This document shows positions 1 through 12,800 of a stretch of 64,000 nucleotides of DNA, piece after piece. How positions within the stretch are numbered: the first letter of the stretch is position 1; each line of letters opens with the position of its first letter. Origin of the DNA: Datnioides undecimradiatus (lineage: Eukaryota; Chordata; Actinopteri; Lobotiformes; Datnioididae); the NCBI GenBank assembly GCA_008933995.1, contig WARS01000011.1, positions 8,585,516 to 8,649,515 of the forward strand. Direction: 5' to 3'. The notes beneath the pieces were generated by a model, which worked only from the letters and a program-made list of their open reading frames with translations, made no database searches and was not told the origin of the DNA. The position numbers and the translations under genes were made by a program.

Positions 1-1673
1 TCAAGTCCTCAACTACTGACACCAAATCAGTGAGAGTGGTGTCAGCGCCCATGATGAGCCTGAGCATGAAAACTGAGACAGAGAGCAAAAAGCAAGTACC
101 AGATGAAAAGGAGGAAAGTAATGTACATGGAGAGGAGTTCAAAGATGATGGGAAAACAGAGTCTATGAAGACAGTATTAGACTCTGTGTCTGTACAGGAG
201 ATCATCGAGAAAGTGATAAAACCAGCAGGCTTAGAAGCCAAGGTTTGCTCCTCTGGAGAATCGAAGGTTAAGTATCATGTGGAGAAAAGCAAGCAAGAGG
301 ATGGCACAACTAAAACACAGATTGTGCTGGAGTCAAAAGTGGAGGAAGAGCTGGATATTTCTGAGGATTCAACACTGGATGAACTACTCAGCCAAGGGGT
401 AAAGAAGGTGTCACTGGAGGACATCAAGGACACAGCAACAGGAGGCATGATCAAGCACCTCCTAAGTGGCCTGCAGGGAAGTGAAAATCTGGAAAAGAAG
501 TCTGTCAATGTGGAAATCATTGAGGAACCAATGGAATCTTACAGTGATGAAGAGCGTGAGGTTGAACAGAAGTCCAGATCTAGTTTTTATGAGCCCTCCT
601 CAACATATTTCCAAATTGAGGAGCTAGAAAATGTCCCTCATGATGCTCAGTTTCAGAGGAGTGATGGACATGCCACAAAAACCTCCATGACAGATACAGA
701 TCATAGCAAGGGTGGATCTATGCAAGTCGAAGAGGTTTCAAGAGAGAGTGAATCTTCATATTTCACCCATGACCAAGAGCCTCATGAGTATTTTGTTTCC
801 ACACCAGATGATAATCTTTCTGAGCCAGAGGAGGTAGGTGGCATTACCTCTTATGGCCATTATGGTATCTTAGATGACCTGTCAGATGAGAGGTATTATC
901 AAGATGATGGTCCTCCTCCAAGAAGAGTCATTGTAGAGGAGAGTGATGAATACAAGTTCATGTCAGATGATCATTCATTCCTCAAAGAGAGTTTCCCAGA
1001 GTGTATAATTGAAGAAGAGGTTCGTGTCTCCCCTGTGGTGCAAGAGTCAGTGCTTGAGTTCCTCAGAGAGGATTCTTTGGAGCCCAAAGAGCAGCTGAAG
1101 GGAGCTCTAGAGAAGCTGCAAAGCTCAGTGTCGGGTCCACTAAAGGAGGAGTTAGCTTTCCTCACAAAAGTGAGTAGTGAAAGTCCACAGAATGTTGCTG
1201 TTGATGTAAAAAAAGTGCAACAGTCAAGTGACAATGGCACTATGACTATAGTTGCAGAACTGAATGTCTCTCAAACCCTCGAAGACTCTGGGTTGCTGGA
1301 AGCAGGAGATGACATTTCTGAGGAGCAGATAATGGCAACTCTCAGATCGTCTAACCTAGGGCTAGAGAAAGTTTTCCAGGGCGGGGCAGGAGAGGGATAC
1401 AGCTTCAGGGTCTCAAAAGAAGAGGATGTTGCATATGGTGAAGAGTTCAAAGACCTCGCTGATGAGGCAGAATCTGCATCTGAAATCACTGAGAAACATA
1501 TTAAATTGGGGCCATCAGAAAAGTCCTTTACCTTCCAGATGGACATACAGGGCAGCCACTCTGAGGGGGCCTCAGAGCAAAATCTGCACTCTCAAATCTT
1601 GGAGACCCCAATGAATATTTCTCAAGAGAAAAGAATTGCAACAGTTTACCTTGAAAGCCCAATTAATGATTGA
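1..1673 (+). CDS. synm: Synemin, C-terminal tail (partial, 5' end outside window)
   Basis: The frame is open from the window edge (first whole codon at base 3) to a TGA at 1671-1673, about 556 residues, so this is the 3' part of a large terminal coding exon. Synemin is a type IV/VI intermediate-filament protein that links desmin or vimentin filaments to costameres and adhesion sites; its long acidic tail is encoded mostly by the last exon. The translation is rich in Glu, Ser and Asp and carries tail motifs I recognise from mammalian synemin: DGTTKTQIVLES, VNVEIIEE, YFVSTPD, VDVKKVQ, VAELNVSQT, HIKLGPSE and SFTFQMD, in the same order, ending with an EKRIATVYL-like terminus. The tail is much shorter than the human one because most of the repeated segments bounded by IKLGP-like motifs are missing. 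No rod domain is in the window. The neighbouring ttc23 and mef2a support the identification by synteny. Confidence 0.93.
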   Translation, partial: KSSTTDTKSVRVVSAPMMSLSMKTETESKKQVPDEKEESNVHGEEFKDDGKTESMKTVLDSVSVQEIIEKVIKPAGLEAKVCSSGESKVKYHVEKSKQEDGTTKTQIVLESKVEEELDISEDSTLDELLSQGVKKVSLEDIKDTATGGMIKHLLSGLQGSENLEKKSVNVEIIEEPMESYSDEEREVEQKSRSSFYEPSSTYFQIEELENVPHDAQFQRSDGHATKTSMTDTDHSKGGSMQVEEVSRESESSYFTHDQEPHEYFVSTPDDNLSEPEEVGGITSYGHYGILDDLSDERYYQDDGPPPRRVIVEESDEYKFMSDDHSFLKESFPECIIEEEVRVSPVVQESVLEFLREDSLEPKEQLKGALEKLQSSVSGPLKEELAFLTKVSSESPQNVAVDVKKVQQSSDNGTMTIVAELNVSQTLEDSGLLEAGDDISEEQIMATLRSSNLGLEKVFQGGAGEGYSFRVSKEEDVAYGEEFKDLADEAESASEITEKHIKLGPSEKSFTFQMDIQGSHSEGASEQNLHSQILETPMNISQEKRIATVYLESPIND

Positions 1674-2710
1674 GAAAGAGTTCAGTCAAAGATAAGAAAA
1701 CACAGTACACGCTAATGTTAGCTGTCAGTTGCTGTGCATATGTAGACAATGTTCTGATGCAGCAGTCCATGCCCACATGGCATTACTGCTGTTTGCAGAC
1801 GCTGTCATAAGGCTGTATCTAATTGATTTTTGTGCACTTTTTTACTGTACCTACTTAAAGCAAGTCACCATAACATGAGTCAGTTAAAATACAAGAATAA
1901 TACATTTTTATGGTATTAATTTTGGAACTAACATGAGGTCACTTAAATTAGGATTGTAACAGTTATATTGTACCACATGTTTATGTTGGTCAATGCTGTT
2001 GGAGTGCTGCATTTCCTAGAATGTTTTAACCTTTTATAGTTTGCAGTCCATCTTTAAAGAGGTTAGTTTATTATTTCTAGATTTCTATATTTTTCTACTA
2101 ACCTGTGCTGTACAGCTTAAACATCCCACTTTGCAATTTACAGCACACATTGCATCATGGTTGTGTTTTCCATGTTGGCCAACTTAGTCTGAATTTAATG
2201 CAAGCCAATACATGACAGTTAAGAGTTATAACTTGTTATCTACTCTTTGCAGGTCTGGGCTTTATTTTTCTTTTGACTTGGGCACTGCTGCCAAATGGTT
2301 TTAAAGGTTTTAATATTTACTGTATCCTGGAACACAGTTTTTTTATATCAAGCAGTAGTCAAGTGTGTAGCTAAGGATGGTACAGTGGAAGTGGGGAAAA
2401 GTTGTCTTAAGCAAAACAAAAGTTTTAAATGCTTAAATCAATGTATAATGCAAGTAAATGTAGCACTTAAAAGTGGTTGTTCAGTAACTAATACAATGAG
2501 GTATTTACTGATTATTAACTTTACTAACAAAAATGTCACATTACAGACTAAATACAAAAAAGAAACGCCCATTTTATAACCAAAGCTGGTTAATGTAATC
2601 AATGCAAAACATGGGTGTATAATTTGTATCTTTTAATGGTATGTGTTCTTCCCAAGTGATTAGGGAGTTCTGAAAAATGGTGATTGATACCATTTAAGTC
2701 TAACAAGTCT

Positions 2711-2716
2711 AATAAA
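2711..2716 (+). terminator. Candidate proximal poly(A) signal of synm
   Basis: AATAAA about 1.04 kb after the synemin stop codon, the first perfect hexamer on this strand. Use is inferred. Confidence 0.4.
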
Positions 2717-3448
2717 AGCATCTGTCACAGCAATTGAAATGAAAACATGTATCAGAATGTTTATGGATTAAATAGATTACGCGATTGCGCTGTTAAATAA
2801 TATGGTAAAAAAAAAATATGGTCGCACTTTGATATACACTATGTCTTGCCTGGTCGCCTTTTGCTTGTAGACATTTGTTGGTTATCACAGTGTTGGCTTG
2901 GAGGATTCACCTTTGCTCTAACATACAAGTGTGTTTATGAGCGTGACTATTTTTGGATCATCAGCTTAGTGGCAATGACTGTTCGTTAAGTTTTGTTGTG
3001 CTGTGTAGTAGCTGCAGAGATAGAAATAGTCCACCATGCAGTCTGGTTACATGTTTCGCACATTTTGTCGAAGTGGAAAATATACACATTGCAACTTTTG
3101 AGCATTGTCTTTACATATTAGCTTTATGTTGAGTGTGAATATCATGCTTTTTTGAATTTCTTAATTGTTTAAAATCTACAAAATGAAATGTCATTTTAAA
3201 AAGACTTGGTGCATTTAAGTGCAAATTTACCTGCAAAATTAAATATATGATCTCATTTGCAATCTGTAGTAATTTAAACAAAACACTACAACATCAGTGC
3301 ACTTAAAATGTGGTTTAATAAGGAATCTTTGTTCAGTTGCTGTATGTGTATGTACACCGTGTAATCTGAAATCCATGTGCCATTTCATTGCATAAAAAAA
3401 CATGTACATCAGCTAAAAGATAATCTAGTGATGTATCAAAGAAATGTT

Positions 3449-3454
3449 AATAAA
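3449..3454 (+). terminator. Candidate distal poly(A) signal of synm
   Basis: AATAAA in an AT-rich context about 1.78 kb after the synemin stop. A further AATAAA at 3767-3772, if used, would make the synm transcript overlap the 3' UTR of the opposing ttc23 gene. Confidence 0.35.
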
Positions 3455-3688
3455 ATAACATAATTGCATTGGCTAAGAAGGTCCCATCATTATTTGGAAA
3501 TTGATTCATAACTTAACAGAATTAAAACCTATTGTGGGTATGTTATCTGAGTATGAGTATTTCTTCAAAGGAAACTTATTACATAAAGGCACAGAATGAC
3601 ACAAACTCATGTACTGCTAGTGGGCATGATTATAGCATATGAAACTCATTTTTACCAGTGGTAGCTGCCTGTTATTATTTAACAGATA

Positions 3689-3694
3689 TTTATT
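3689..3694 (-). terminator. Candidate poly(A) signal of ttc23
   Basis: TTTATT on the plus strand is AATAAA on the minus strand, about 83 bp beyond the ttc23 stop codon. It would give a short 3' UTR ending near 3670. Confidence 0.45.
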
Positions 3695-3776
3695 CATTTT
3701 TCGAAATAATTATGTGAGTAGTTCTTTGTCCAAACCTGCAAGGCAATTGTAGTGACAAAATAGAAAAATAAAATTT

Positions 3777-3891
3777 TCAGAACCCAGACATCAAGCTTTC
3801 TTCATTTGTACTAGATTGTACAACTGGAAATGTTTGAGATTTGGTTTTCCTTCTACTTTGCCTCTGTTGTCTCTCTGCCACCTCTGGTACC
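3777..3891 (-). CDS. ttc23: ttc23 last coding exon
   Basis: Acceptor TTTTGCAG. Encodes VPEVAERQQRQSRRK and a short Ser/Thr-rich C-terminus ending MSGF, then TGA at 3779-3777. It corresponds to the basic C-terminal tail of mammalian TTC23 after the final TPR helix. Confidence 0.85.
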
Positions 3892-6800
3892 CTGCAAAAC
3901 ACATGGCAAATGGTTGCATTACTGAATCATGGGCTGTGTTGCTACACTTTTACTTTAGCTCATCTTTTCCTATTACTTTAATCACACTATAAATAAAATA
4001 AACTGTCAACAGATTTACCGGGCCAACATGTCCACAGCTTTTTGTGTAGCTTTTGTCTTCTTGTGTTGAGGACCGTACAACAAACTCTGGATATTCAGGC
4101 ACTAAAATAAACACAAACAAAAACAAAAATGACAGAGTGAGTGGTCAGTGGAAGATGAGATGTGCAATGCTTACTCAAGGGGGGAACAAACACTTCCTAG
4201 CAACACGTGGATCCACTAAACATCCCAAAATAACCTCTGTAGCTGTCCAAGGTTTAGATAACACCTGTGCTGGCCACTCGAGTGTCAGGTCAACAAGGGG
4301 GATTTGCTTGACTTATTATGAGTGACTCCAAACCAACAACCCAGGAATCAGAAGCAGTTGAATTTTAAAAAAATTAAGACACAACCTGAGCCATTTTCCG
4401 CTCCAAGGTTTAGTTTGGTCCAGTTACATGAGAGGATTGAGCAATGACTGCTCAGCTCTACGTCATCAGAAAATAATGGCTAATTTAACAAAATCCAGAG
4501 AAATCTTTTAACTAAAAACAGACGTGTGCACACACAGTGATGCAACAGACAAAATAAATGGCTTTATGCCATTTCTTCCATCATCACAAACAAGATGTGA
4601 AGAGAACTTTGTTAAAGTAGGGAGAGAGGGAGTGAAAAGTTTCCCTCTTCACCAGGGAAAGTAAAACACTCTGTAATCTGGAACAGATCCATTTGGCCAC
4701 TTGGATGTTTTCACCGTTGCTAAGGTTGATGTAATGGAAGGCCTTTTTTTCAGCAGCACTACACATGAAGGGGGAAATGTCAAGTGTATGTTTGTGTGTA
4801 TACCATTGTTCACTGTGAGTTTTTTTATATTGTATACTGTATCCTTTTCCTTTGGAAAAACAAAAGTTACTGAAGATGGGTGTTGCGACGACAGGAAACA
4901 AATGCCCTGACTTATCTGCTCTGTGTCAGTGTACTTCGGAAAGGCTGCTAGTCAGATGTGGTGTAGACAGAGTGAAACCTGATGTACATTGTCAGTGCAG
5001 AGGGGGAGTTGGACCCCTCTGCCAAAACAAAGCAACATAGCAACAGGGCTCCTTTCCTTCCAAGCATGTTATTACTAGCATGAAGAAATCCCCATTTACT
5101 GGTGTATTTTAGTATGTTTGACAGGCAACAGATATGAGCTCAAATGGCAAACATGCACAGTCATACTGAATGTGAAAAACAAAAACACACATTACATAAG
5201 GAAGAAATAAAACTTTCTAGAGGAACATGGTTAAATAAACTAAACGGCTGTTTATTGCTGTCACTTTTGTTTCAAAGGACATAATGGCATGCCACACTAA
5301 TTGGGGTCAGTGTCCCTTTAATTGACAGCAGTTAGCAAACAGCCATTCTCTCTCCAAAACTGTGTTGCCCATCTGTCAGGCTCCATCCAGACTGAGGAAA
5401 CACAAAGTCACTCTGTGTGATATTTTACACCAGGGAGGACAGCTCTGCACACTGCACCCTTCCAAGATTAGCATGCTACTCTGATAGCACTGAGCTTTAG
5501 GGACGATGGTTGAAATAGCTCATCTAAACATGACAGGGACTCTTTGTGTGTATATTTTGAACAGGACTGGTCTAGATGGACACACCCACTGACTCCTGGC
5601 CTTTTATTAAATCCTTTGGCAGGGACAACTTCATATTTGATTACAGTAACTTCTACTCTGTGCATCATCTCTAATATGCATTTACAGGTTGTAACCAAGA
5701 CAAACATTAGTTGTGCTGTTTGCGCTGTGTAACCTTTGATTACCTTTGTCATGGTCCTGTGGGCCTGCTTAATCCTGCCCTCAGTCATCTCCACACTTCC
5801 TATCAGCTGAAGGGTGTCTGCTACCTCAGCACTCAGCTCACCGAATGTGGATCTCTTTGGAGAGAGAGAAGCTCTCTGGATCTCCACACATCTCTGCAAT
5901 AGCACATTGGAAAACAACTAAATCATCTCTAGCCATTAGGACCACACCCCATTTAGCAGGTGGAACAAATCCCCAGACGATCACAGATGCTGAGGGTATT
6001 TCCATGGTGCTGCCGTCTTAGCAAAAAAAAAAAGTGTAGGTAATAGAATTTCAAAATGACATGGCAAAAGTATGAAAAATCTATACTATAGTGTTTTGTC
6101 TCACTGTTCTTACACGTGTGTGTTTGTCATTGTGTGTGTACATGTGTATAACCTCTTGTTGGCCATTGAAGAGGAGGAAACGACAGAAATCATCCTGGGC
6201 GTTGAGAAAGGCTGGATCCTGTGGGCCTGCAGAAGTTTTGTATGCGTGCAGACTTTGCTCAAAGTAGTCAGCTGCAGACTCTACTAAGCACAATCATGGG
6301 GAAAACACACAAATGATGCATAAATTATGCTCATAATTGACAGGATAACTGAAAGCACGTGACAGAATCAATGCAATATGATAATTTTTCTACATTTTTC
6401 TGCATATCCTTCTAAGTGTCCTCATTTGCAGATGTCCCGCTTTACATAACTCCCAGTGAGCATACATTCACCTTGAGATAGTTGAGATGGGTGAATCATA
6501 CTGACAAGACTGAGCTTGGTAGTCTTCAATAAGGCTATTGTAAGTATGGTTTCCATAACACCATCTTAAAGAATTTGACATATAGGAAGACAATGCTAGA
6601 TTCAAATCCTAATTAACCCCTTGTGCACACTGCTCAGGCCTGGTCTGTGTCTGTGAATAAACTCACCATTGTGATGAGGCTCTGCAGCAGTAGATAGGAT
6701 GAGGGCCAGGCTGTGGGAGAGCTGAGCCCCCTCCAGCTCCTCTGGGCTGTGACTCATAGCAATGGCATGAGCCTAGAAACACCCACGCCAAATAAGATAG

Positions 6801-9800
6801 ATCACATATCACCAAATAAGAGGTGTGGGAACATTACATAACAACAAAGCCAGGCACTGTCTCAAGAAGCCTTCATGTGCTTATATATGTGAGATAAGAG
6901 TTGTGTTTGATTTGCAAGTGACACGCCTCCTGCCTTGGAGAGATGCTCTATGGCACGGTCCAAATGACCTCTGTCCTGTTCAATGGTAGCCATGTCCCTA
7001 TAGACAGAGCACAGAGTCTTCGCTGGCTGATCACAATCCTTCAGCAGTCGCAGAGACTTCTCACATTGGCTCAATGCCTCCTCTGGTCTGTTCTGTCTCT
7101 TATAGACCCTACAGAGCAGAAAGAACATCAAAGTGAACAGCCTGTCAGACAAATCATAAAGACAGTGGCCAGTTCAGTCAGCTTTATAATGTAGTAGGGC
7201 AGAGTGGTGATTAGAGAGCCACCTTCCAAGCAGTTTGTCAGCTTCTCTCTGTTTCTGTTTGAAAAAAGATGGGACTCTTTTCGGTGTTAGAAATACACTA
7301 AAACTGTTTTAGATTAAAAAATGCTATCTAACTTTAAATAAGGAAGTTATCCTTATTTAAAGTTTTACTAGTGTGCAGTATATATTGAAAATTATGTTAC
7401 TTCCTTATAGTGAGACTGTTTTGCATCACTGAAGGGTAGCAGAGTAGTAAAGGCTGCATCTGAAGCCTGGTCTTGTGTAGACTATAATGGGGAAAGCTTA
7501 CACATTGCATATTTAACTGTTTTTGGTTGCATCCTCCCTGCTGTCTCTAACCATCTCCTCCAGGACTGAAGGTTACACTGTTCTTAACCCCAATCTCTTT
7601 CACACCCTCCCCAACTCAAATAATTCCTGTGATGTGTTCAAGCTCTTTTCCTGAGGAGCCTAAATTGGTGGACTAAATAAAGCTGAAGCTCTAAGTGTGG
7701 TTTAGCTAAATCTATAACAATGTGTTACCCATCTGTATATGTGCTGTTTTTGCCAAGCTCCTGGGCTTCACATGTTTTGCTGATGCACACAATAGAGTCT
7801 TTGTTCTTTTAAAAGACAGTCACTTCCTGTCACACTGCACTATAAAACTGCTTTAGCCTCTGCAGTGAAAGGCAGTCGAGGACTAAAGAGGGAGGTTGAA
7901 ATTATGACTGCATTAACCACTGCAAGGACCCTGGATCCATCAGACAACTCTGCTACCAGCTTCAAACCATCTAATGGACTCTAAATTCAATTCAGCTCTC
8001 CGGTCAAGTGGGTGGCCTTTCTCGGAGGACACAGCACTCTCTACTGTACAATTTCTGGCTACATTGCTGGTTCACAGCAAGACAGAAACCTATATAGCTA
8101 CTCTCATCTACATAGTACAGACTATAGTTGTCTTTGACAGTTCATTTACCTACATACAGATCACAGAATCAGTCTGTAAAATTATGCCATTTGATTTAAG
8201 GTTTTTTTCCAACGTGTCCTAAAGTATCATGAGTTCATAAAGGATGTTTTATCCTGTGTGAGAACCAGACCATGGACAGTATCACGCTGAATCCTAGCAG
8301 CACTGGTTACAAGAGCACTGCTCACTGCTCCGCATTTTCCCAAGAATCCAAGATTATCCCAACATGCCATGATGGATAGTTGGAGTGCACTGCCCAGAAG
8401 TGTTCATGGGGCAGGCACCACTTCAGGTCCTTTTAGGGCAGCAGCGATGGCTAAAGCCGAGCTACATTCCTGCATGGCTCGTGTCCTGCTATTCTGCCTG
8501 CATGGACAGACAAAGACAATACCCCTCTATCCTCTCATTCACTCTGCATCCTTACACACTTCCTGGCAGAACGGTAATATGCCACAACCCACCGAAATCT
8601 ACTCAGAGTCTACAGGGAATTAATATAATTAAGGATTTGTAGATGTGTTGCCAAGCAAGCCACACAGCCCTCTTTTGTAAATGTTTCCAGAACATAGTTG
8701 ACGTAAATTTGCTCTGGCCTTTCACTTGGAAAATGATACAGTAAGGTCGAGCCAAAGTGAAAACAGAGGGACAAAAACACAACAGCTTGCTCCAGCAAAT
8801 CTGTATGGTACTTTAAGCTGATGGTTTCTGAGTGATGAGGCATTTTATTGTGTGCCTCAGGTGGAAATCGGTAAGAGCACTAAACTACTTGTTCAGTGCT
8901 TGGTAGTGAGTTTCAGTTGTGGCCTTTTAAGACAAAACTCCTGCTGGGTTTATTTCAGCCATCTAATCAGAGGCATTTTACATCTGGAATAAGAGCCAGC
9001 TTTGTGGAAGGAAAATAAGCAGACTGAATCCCAAGCATAAGAATACCACTGCTATTTGGTGCACATAAGTTAGTTATGCTGTTTTAGACTATGCTTGTTA
9101 ATCTAGTCAACAGGACCACTGACCTGGAAAGTGTTTGCACAGACTTGGTAAATAGAGAGTGCTTTTCAGTAAGTGTGAGGTATGATAGTTGAGTTAAAGG
9201 TGAAGAAAGTACAGAACAATTTCTCTGAATGTATTAATTAAAAAGAGATCATTTATAAAATACATTCTCATTCACATTCAACATGTTTAATGTCTGTCAA
9301 TAATAGTTCTAGATTTATGAAAGCAGTTACAATAAAGCAATAAAAATAAGTCATCTTAGCAGCCTTGGCCAAGACACATACAACTAATCTAAACCTATCA
9401 GTAAAGCTTCTTTGAATGAACGGTCCCATCTGGCTGATCATGAGTGCACACCTTGAGTGTGAATCTGAAACTGAGCAGAATGTTTGGACCAGGATCTATA
9501 AGAGAGCTCAGTTTAGGTTATTGTTCCAGGCTTTGGTGGGAACATTCCCCTCCATCACAACAGTGTTGTGATGAAGCAGCTTTTAGAAGCATGCCAAATT
9601 CTTAGTCATCACCTAACAAAAGAGATTTAGCAAGCTTACACACCAGCCAGAGTCTGCACATTTTTTCAATTACACACATCATGTCAACAAACTCTGACTC
9701 TCTGAAACAGACCAAGATGGCATCATTTACAAATTCCTGCGAGCGTAGCTCACCTCAGCTGCCGCTAAGGCTTGTTTATGGTAAATGCTGCAGGATTAGA

Positions 9801-12800
9801 AGGTCTTAGACTTAAATTTTAAAGTTTACCTGTATGATGATATCCCCACCCTACTACTGACATAATGCATTTTAACTGAGTAAAACTGTTTGCTGAGACA
9901 AAATGCATTTACATTCAAAGCCCGTAGGTCTGTTCACATACAGCGGGGTTGCCAAGATCAAAATTAACTTAAAGACATTAGTGGGATGATCTCATCCCAG
10001 GTAAGCCTATACTTCATTTCCTGGTTGTGTTTCTAATTTCACCCACAGTGATTTAAGCTATGACAAGTGGCTGCTATTTTCTACGCTGTCAGAGCCACAC
10101 AGTTTCCAGACTCTCAGCCTCTCCTACACTTGATGTCTGTGAACATTTATCCACTAAGTCTTTAATCTTTTCCTAAGCCTTGGGACCTCAGCTGTCAATA
10201 CAGTGTGTAAATGTACATTGTAAATGGAAGACACAAATTAATAATATGGAAATGGCACTTGATGTGAAATAAACAAATCAGCTCACATTTAACAGACTGA
10301 AAAAGAAATCTTTAAGTGTGGTTTGAACTGTAGGGTTTAATAATTAAGTAGGGAGTTAGAGGTTTGAAAGAAAGAAAAAGTAAGACAGAAGATATATGGA
10401 GAAAAGGAAGATGTGCTTTTATAGAGAGGAGAATTGCTTCTCTCCCATCTGTGAGTCTGCTTGAGCACTGACTGGGTGAGTAGACATGCAGAATCCCCAA
10501 CTGGCAGGTCTGTCAACATCAGTACAAAACACCCCTGCTGACTGCTGAGTGGCCTGGACGACAGCTGGGGAAAATCCCTATTCATTTGTTTATAAGAGAA
10601 CATGAAATAATGGTGTTTTTACCAGCAAAACTTAGTCAGCAACAACCCCCTCCTCTCCAAACACCATGTGAAAGGATGTTTCATATGCAAACTTGCAGGA
10701 ATCTGTCGCCATCTTGTGGGAAAAACTAAATATTATGTACTGTATTTGATATTGGGGCATCATCCAGGCTATAGTCTAAAATCCCCCTCAAGAGACCTGA
10801 GTGCCAAGTTATTTGGCTCAGCTTGAACATGATACTATGAGAGTCACAGGAAATAAATAGAGCAAATCACCTGATTACCAGGCAGCAATGTTAAAAAACA
10901 GAGTAGCAGCTGGTCTGACGTGCTGTAGGCCACAAATGCAAAATTAAAGTCTCTAACCAACTGTATATTTATCTTTTTTGCTATTTAGACGGAGGTTGCC
11001 ATGTGCTGCTGTTAAAAAAGTTTTAAAAATTTGACCTTTTTTCCACTACTGCACCTGCATAGACCAGTAGATATTTCCACCTTAGTCTTAATCTTCTCCT
11101 CCAGGCTGACGCCACCGTGTTGATGAAGGTCCTCAACAACTTGTTCTGCCTCCAGGAAAGAGGATTCAGCCTCCTCAAGAGTTGAAAAGGGTTAAGGCCT
11201 TATCCAGCTTGAGATTCGAGTTGATAATCCCATACATTAAACATACGATGACAAGGATATTTGGCTGTAAGTAGTGAGGCACCTCCCTGTGTGAGATGTA
11301 CGCTCAGGAGACACATGAGAAATTTCAACTTTTCTTCCTTGCAGGAGGAAACAGAGGAGCAGAAGGGAAGCAGCTCTTTGGCCAGAGCAGAGTGCTGCTG
11401 GGCCTGCAGGCCCCAGCCTAAGGGAGCAAAAATCCACCATTGAGTGTAACCGAGCAGCATGCTAGCATGAAATCTACACATCTTAACACCATCCTTTATC
11501 AAGAATCTCTTGATTAGTTGGTTGTCATTAGAGCAAATATCACAGGAAAAATGATTACCATTGTAAATCACTGGAAAACATAGGCAGTAACACTGATAGT
11601 TTTAAAATTACCTTTGAACTGGAAATATGCTTTAGCTAGTCTTGCATGGGCCTGGGCTCGTTTCAGATGTCCGTCACCATATACCAACCTAGTCAAAGCT
11701 GCACAACGCACCAGGTCCTGGATGTAAGCATCAAACTAAGCAAATACAGGAAACAACTGTCATTATCACTTTTTCTTTATACATACAATGTATCACCTAT
11801 AAAGTTGATTCTGGATGTAACTTATCAAACAAATACATCAAGCAATAACTGGTCCCAATTTTATGATTTAAGAATTTACTGATTTTTTTTAAACTATTTT
11901 ATATAATTGTAAACTGGACATCTTAATTTAATCAAGTATCTGATTGAGACAAATCCATGATGAGTGTCTTTATATGCACACAGTACCTTGTTATGACTGA
12001 GTTTTGGGAGTATCCAGGTTATATGTTGTCACATTATATCTTTAGAAACTTGGCTATGCCACCTTAAGTACTCTGATAAAAAAAAACAAAAAAAACAAAA
12101 CAAAACAGGATACTGTGGCATGCAGACACATCATCTAGCTTGTCCACTGTGTAAATGTAGTCAGTGATAATTATTGGCTGCAGCCTTTGGGGTGTGCATA
12201 CAGCATGTATGGATTAATGAATATGCATCAGTTCCGGAAACAAGAACATTTTCTACAGAAATCATTCTGTGAAAACATGTATCTTCTGAGCACTGACTGC
12301 CAAATACTAACAACACATAACGTGAATTCGTGACCTGAACCGTACCCACCTCTTGGTTGTCTTCATGGATCTTGGCTCGGCTGTCAAAGTGTTTGAGCTT
12401 TTGCTCGGGTGACATCATTATAAAGTCTTTTTTAGTATATCGTGTTTGCGAGGTACTCATCACATCTGAGTCATAGGGAGGAGACGCGCTCACGCCCCCG
12501 TTGGTGCCTTCCGTGCTGTCCACCAAGGTAGGAAATGTTAATATATGTTTCAACACTTGAGGTAAACACGTCGTATGTATCCCAAATGCCAGCAGACATC
12601 TGTACATGCTTAAAGCAGACTTTGTAGACGCAGATACACATAGAACACAGTTAACACGCGAGTAAATAGTGTGAACGTTAGCTTAATTATCCTTTCCCCC
12701 TTTTTTGTGTGCTATGTAACATTGAGTTTCTTTTTACATCTGCGGTAACTGATCCATGGTGGAACAAAATGTTTGTAAGAAGAAATCACTTACTCAGCCG

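Larger units (their letters stand above)
1674..3470 (+). other. synm: synm 3' UTR (probable extent)
   Basis: AT-rich sequence without convincing coding potential follows the synemin stop codon. Possible poly(A) hexamers lie at 2711 and 3449. The open frame at 2295-2579 has no recognisable content and is taken as chance. The true 3' end cannot be read from sequence alone. Confidence 0.55.

Noticed and set aside
2295-2579. 94-residue frame in the synm 3' UTR
   Set aside because: Lys/Cys/Asn-rich AT-biased translation downstream of a complete gene; no evidence of coding.
5341-5430. Minus-strand TTCCTCAG acceptor-like site followed by a short frame, considered as the last ttc23 exon
   Set aside because: The peptide does not match the family, and exons at 4019-4101 and 3777-3891 match the expected C-terminus.
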